6,492 nucleotides of DNA from Prevotellaceae bacterium (lineage in GTDB: Bacteria; Bacteroidota; Bacteroidia; Bacteroidales; UBA932), in contig JAITKG010000066.1 of the NCBI GenBank assembly GCA_031278495.1, positions 1 to 6,492 of the forward strand, in the 5' to 3' direction. Below the pieces are notes generated by a model. The model was not told where the DNA came from. It was given only the letters and a program-made list of their open reading frames with translations, and ran no database searches. Each line of letters opens with the position of its first letter. Position 1 is the first letter of the stretch. Positions 6,207 through 6,492 of this stretch are shown one piece after another. The translations under genes and the position numbers were made by a program.

Positions 6207-6211
6207 CGATG

Positions 6212-6492
6212 CAATCAGGTAAATACCTAATCGTGAACTATAAGTTAGAAATTTTTTAAAGCAAAACCATAAAAATAAAAGGAAACCTGCTTCTGCCGGC
6301 AGGCAAAACCATAAAAACAAAAGAAAACCTGCTTTTGCCGGCAGGCAAAACCATAAAAACAAAAAAAAACCTGCTTTTGCCGGCAGGCAAAACCATAAAA
6401 ACAAAAAAAAACCTGCTTTTGCCGGCAGGCAAAACCATAAAAACAAAAAAAAACCTCCTTTTGCCGGCAGGCAAAACCATAAAAACAAAAAA
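6212..6492 (+). ncRNA. Predicted repeat-array transcript (runs off the right edge)
   Basis: This entry is inferred from the promoter at 6176-6206 and the lack of a credible ORF on this strand. The leader of about 50 nt contains a small hairpin, aggt (6217-6220) with acct (6225-6228), and an AT-rich stretch with a TAA in each of several frames. The rest consists of the 42-nt repeats. In RNA form it would be a chain of short GC hairpins separated by long A-rich single-stranded linkers. The 3' end lies outside the window. Confidence 0.4.
6261..6492 (+). repeat. Tandem array of 42-bp direct repeats without spacers
   Basis: Five complete units start at 6261, 6303, 6345, 6387 and 6429, and a sixth begins at 6471 and is cut by the window edge. 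Each unit has three parts: gcaaaaccataaaaac, then an A-run of about nine, then cctgcttttgccggcag. Units 3 and 4 are identical. Unit 1 is the most divergent (ataaaaataaaagg and ttctgcc), unit 2 has one G in the A-run, and unit 5 has cctcc for cctgc. Two exclusive hairpins can form: cctgc with gcagg inside a unit, and ttttgcc with ggcaaaa across the junction to the next unit. On the minus strand the first hairpin is followed by a T-run, the form of an intrinsic terminator, so the array could also block leftward transcription. The units have no unique spacers, which excludes a normal CRISPR array. The 42-bp period leaves long frames open on either strand, but these look like by-products. Confidence 0.95.

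Noticed and set aside
6198..6488. Minus-strand ORF with a 14-residue repeat (FLWFCLPAKAGFFL type)
   Set aside because: It is a by-product of a 42-bp (14-codon) repeat in A/T-rich DNA; its non-repeat end shows no protein character, and the only promoter seen points the other way.
6244..6492. Plus-strand frames across the array (Lys/Asn-rich QNHKNK-type and KTIKTK-type repeats)
   Set aside because: They have no ATG start before the array, and open frames follow automatically from a period divisible by three.
6261..6492. CRISPR array
   Set aside because: The units abut with no unique spacers, differences between units are point changes, and no cas gene is present.
4980..6492. Diversity-generating retroelement or mobile group II intron
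   Set aside because: No template/variable repeat pair or target gene is visible, motif 4 lacks the DGR form, and the bases after the RT do not resemble intron domain V.

Overview
The window looks like a chromosomal segment of a Bacteroidota (probably Bacteroidales) bacterium. The evidence is a cytochrome bd operon with the small DUF4492 gene in front of cydA (an arrangement I recall from this phylum), promoters of the Bacteroides type (TTTG, about 19 nt, TAnnTTTG), A-rich leaders without Shine-Dalgarno sites, and short AT-rich tandem words between genes. No tRNA, rRNA, IS element or canonical CRISPR array was seen.

Left part (1-1530): the C-terminal end of an unrecognised polar, low-complexity protein with a terminal membrane segment (+ strand, 1-321) converges on an intact RhuM-family gene (- strand, 376-1398). 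An AT-rich inverted repeat (1488-1529) separates RhuM from the operon that follows.

Middle part (1528-4520, all - strand): DUF4492 gene, cydA, cydB. This is a high-affinity quinol:O2 oxidoreductase (cytochrome bd). CydA keeps all heme ligands and the GRQPW motif, and CydB is full length. A perfect 20-bp GC-rich palindrome lies between cydA and cydB.

Right part (4596-6492, + strand) is the most interesting. A near-ideal Bacteroides promoter (4621-4650) drives a leader that folds into a roughly 128-nt imperfect hairpin (4678-4805). It is followed by a 34-residue single-pass membrane peptide (4860-4964) and a 378-residue reverse transcriptase (4980-6116) with all three catalytic aspartates and a group-II-maturase-like thumb. 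The RT motifs do not match canonical retrons, DGRs or mobile group II introns. A second near-ideal promoter just after the RT (6176-6206) points into an array of 42-bp direct repeats with no spacers (6261 to the right edge; five full units plus a partial sixth). Each repeat can form either of two mutually exclusive hairpins. RT, structured leader RNA, tiny membrane protein and an apparently transcribed repeat array form a plausible, possibly undescribed RT system. The coupling of RT and array is an inference from co-orientation and promoter placement; its function (defence, retroelement or other) cannot be read from the sequence.
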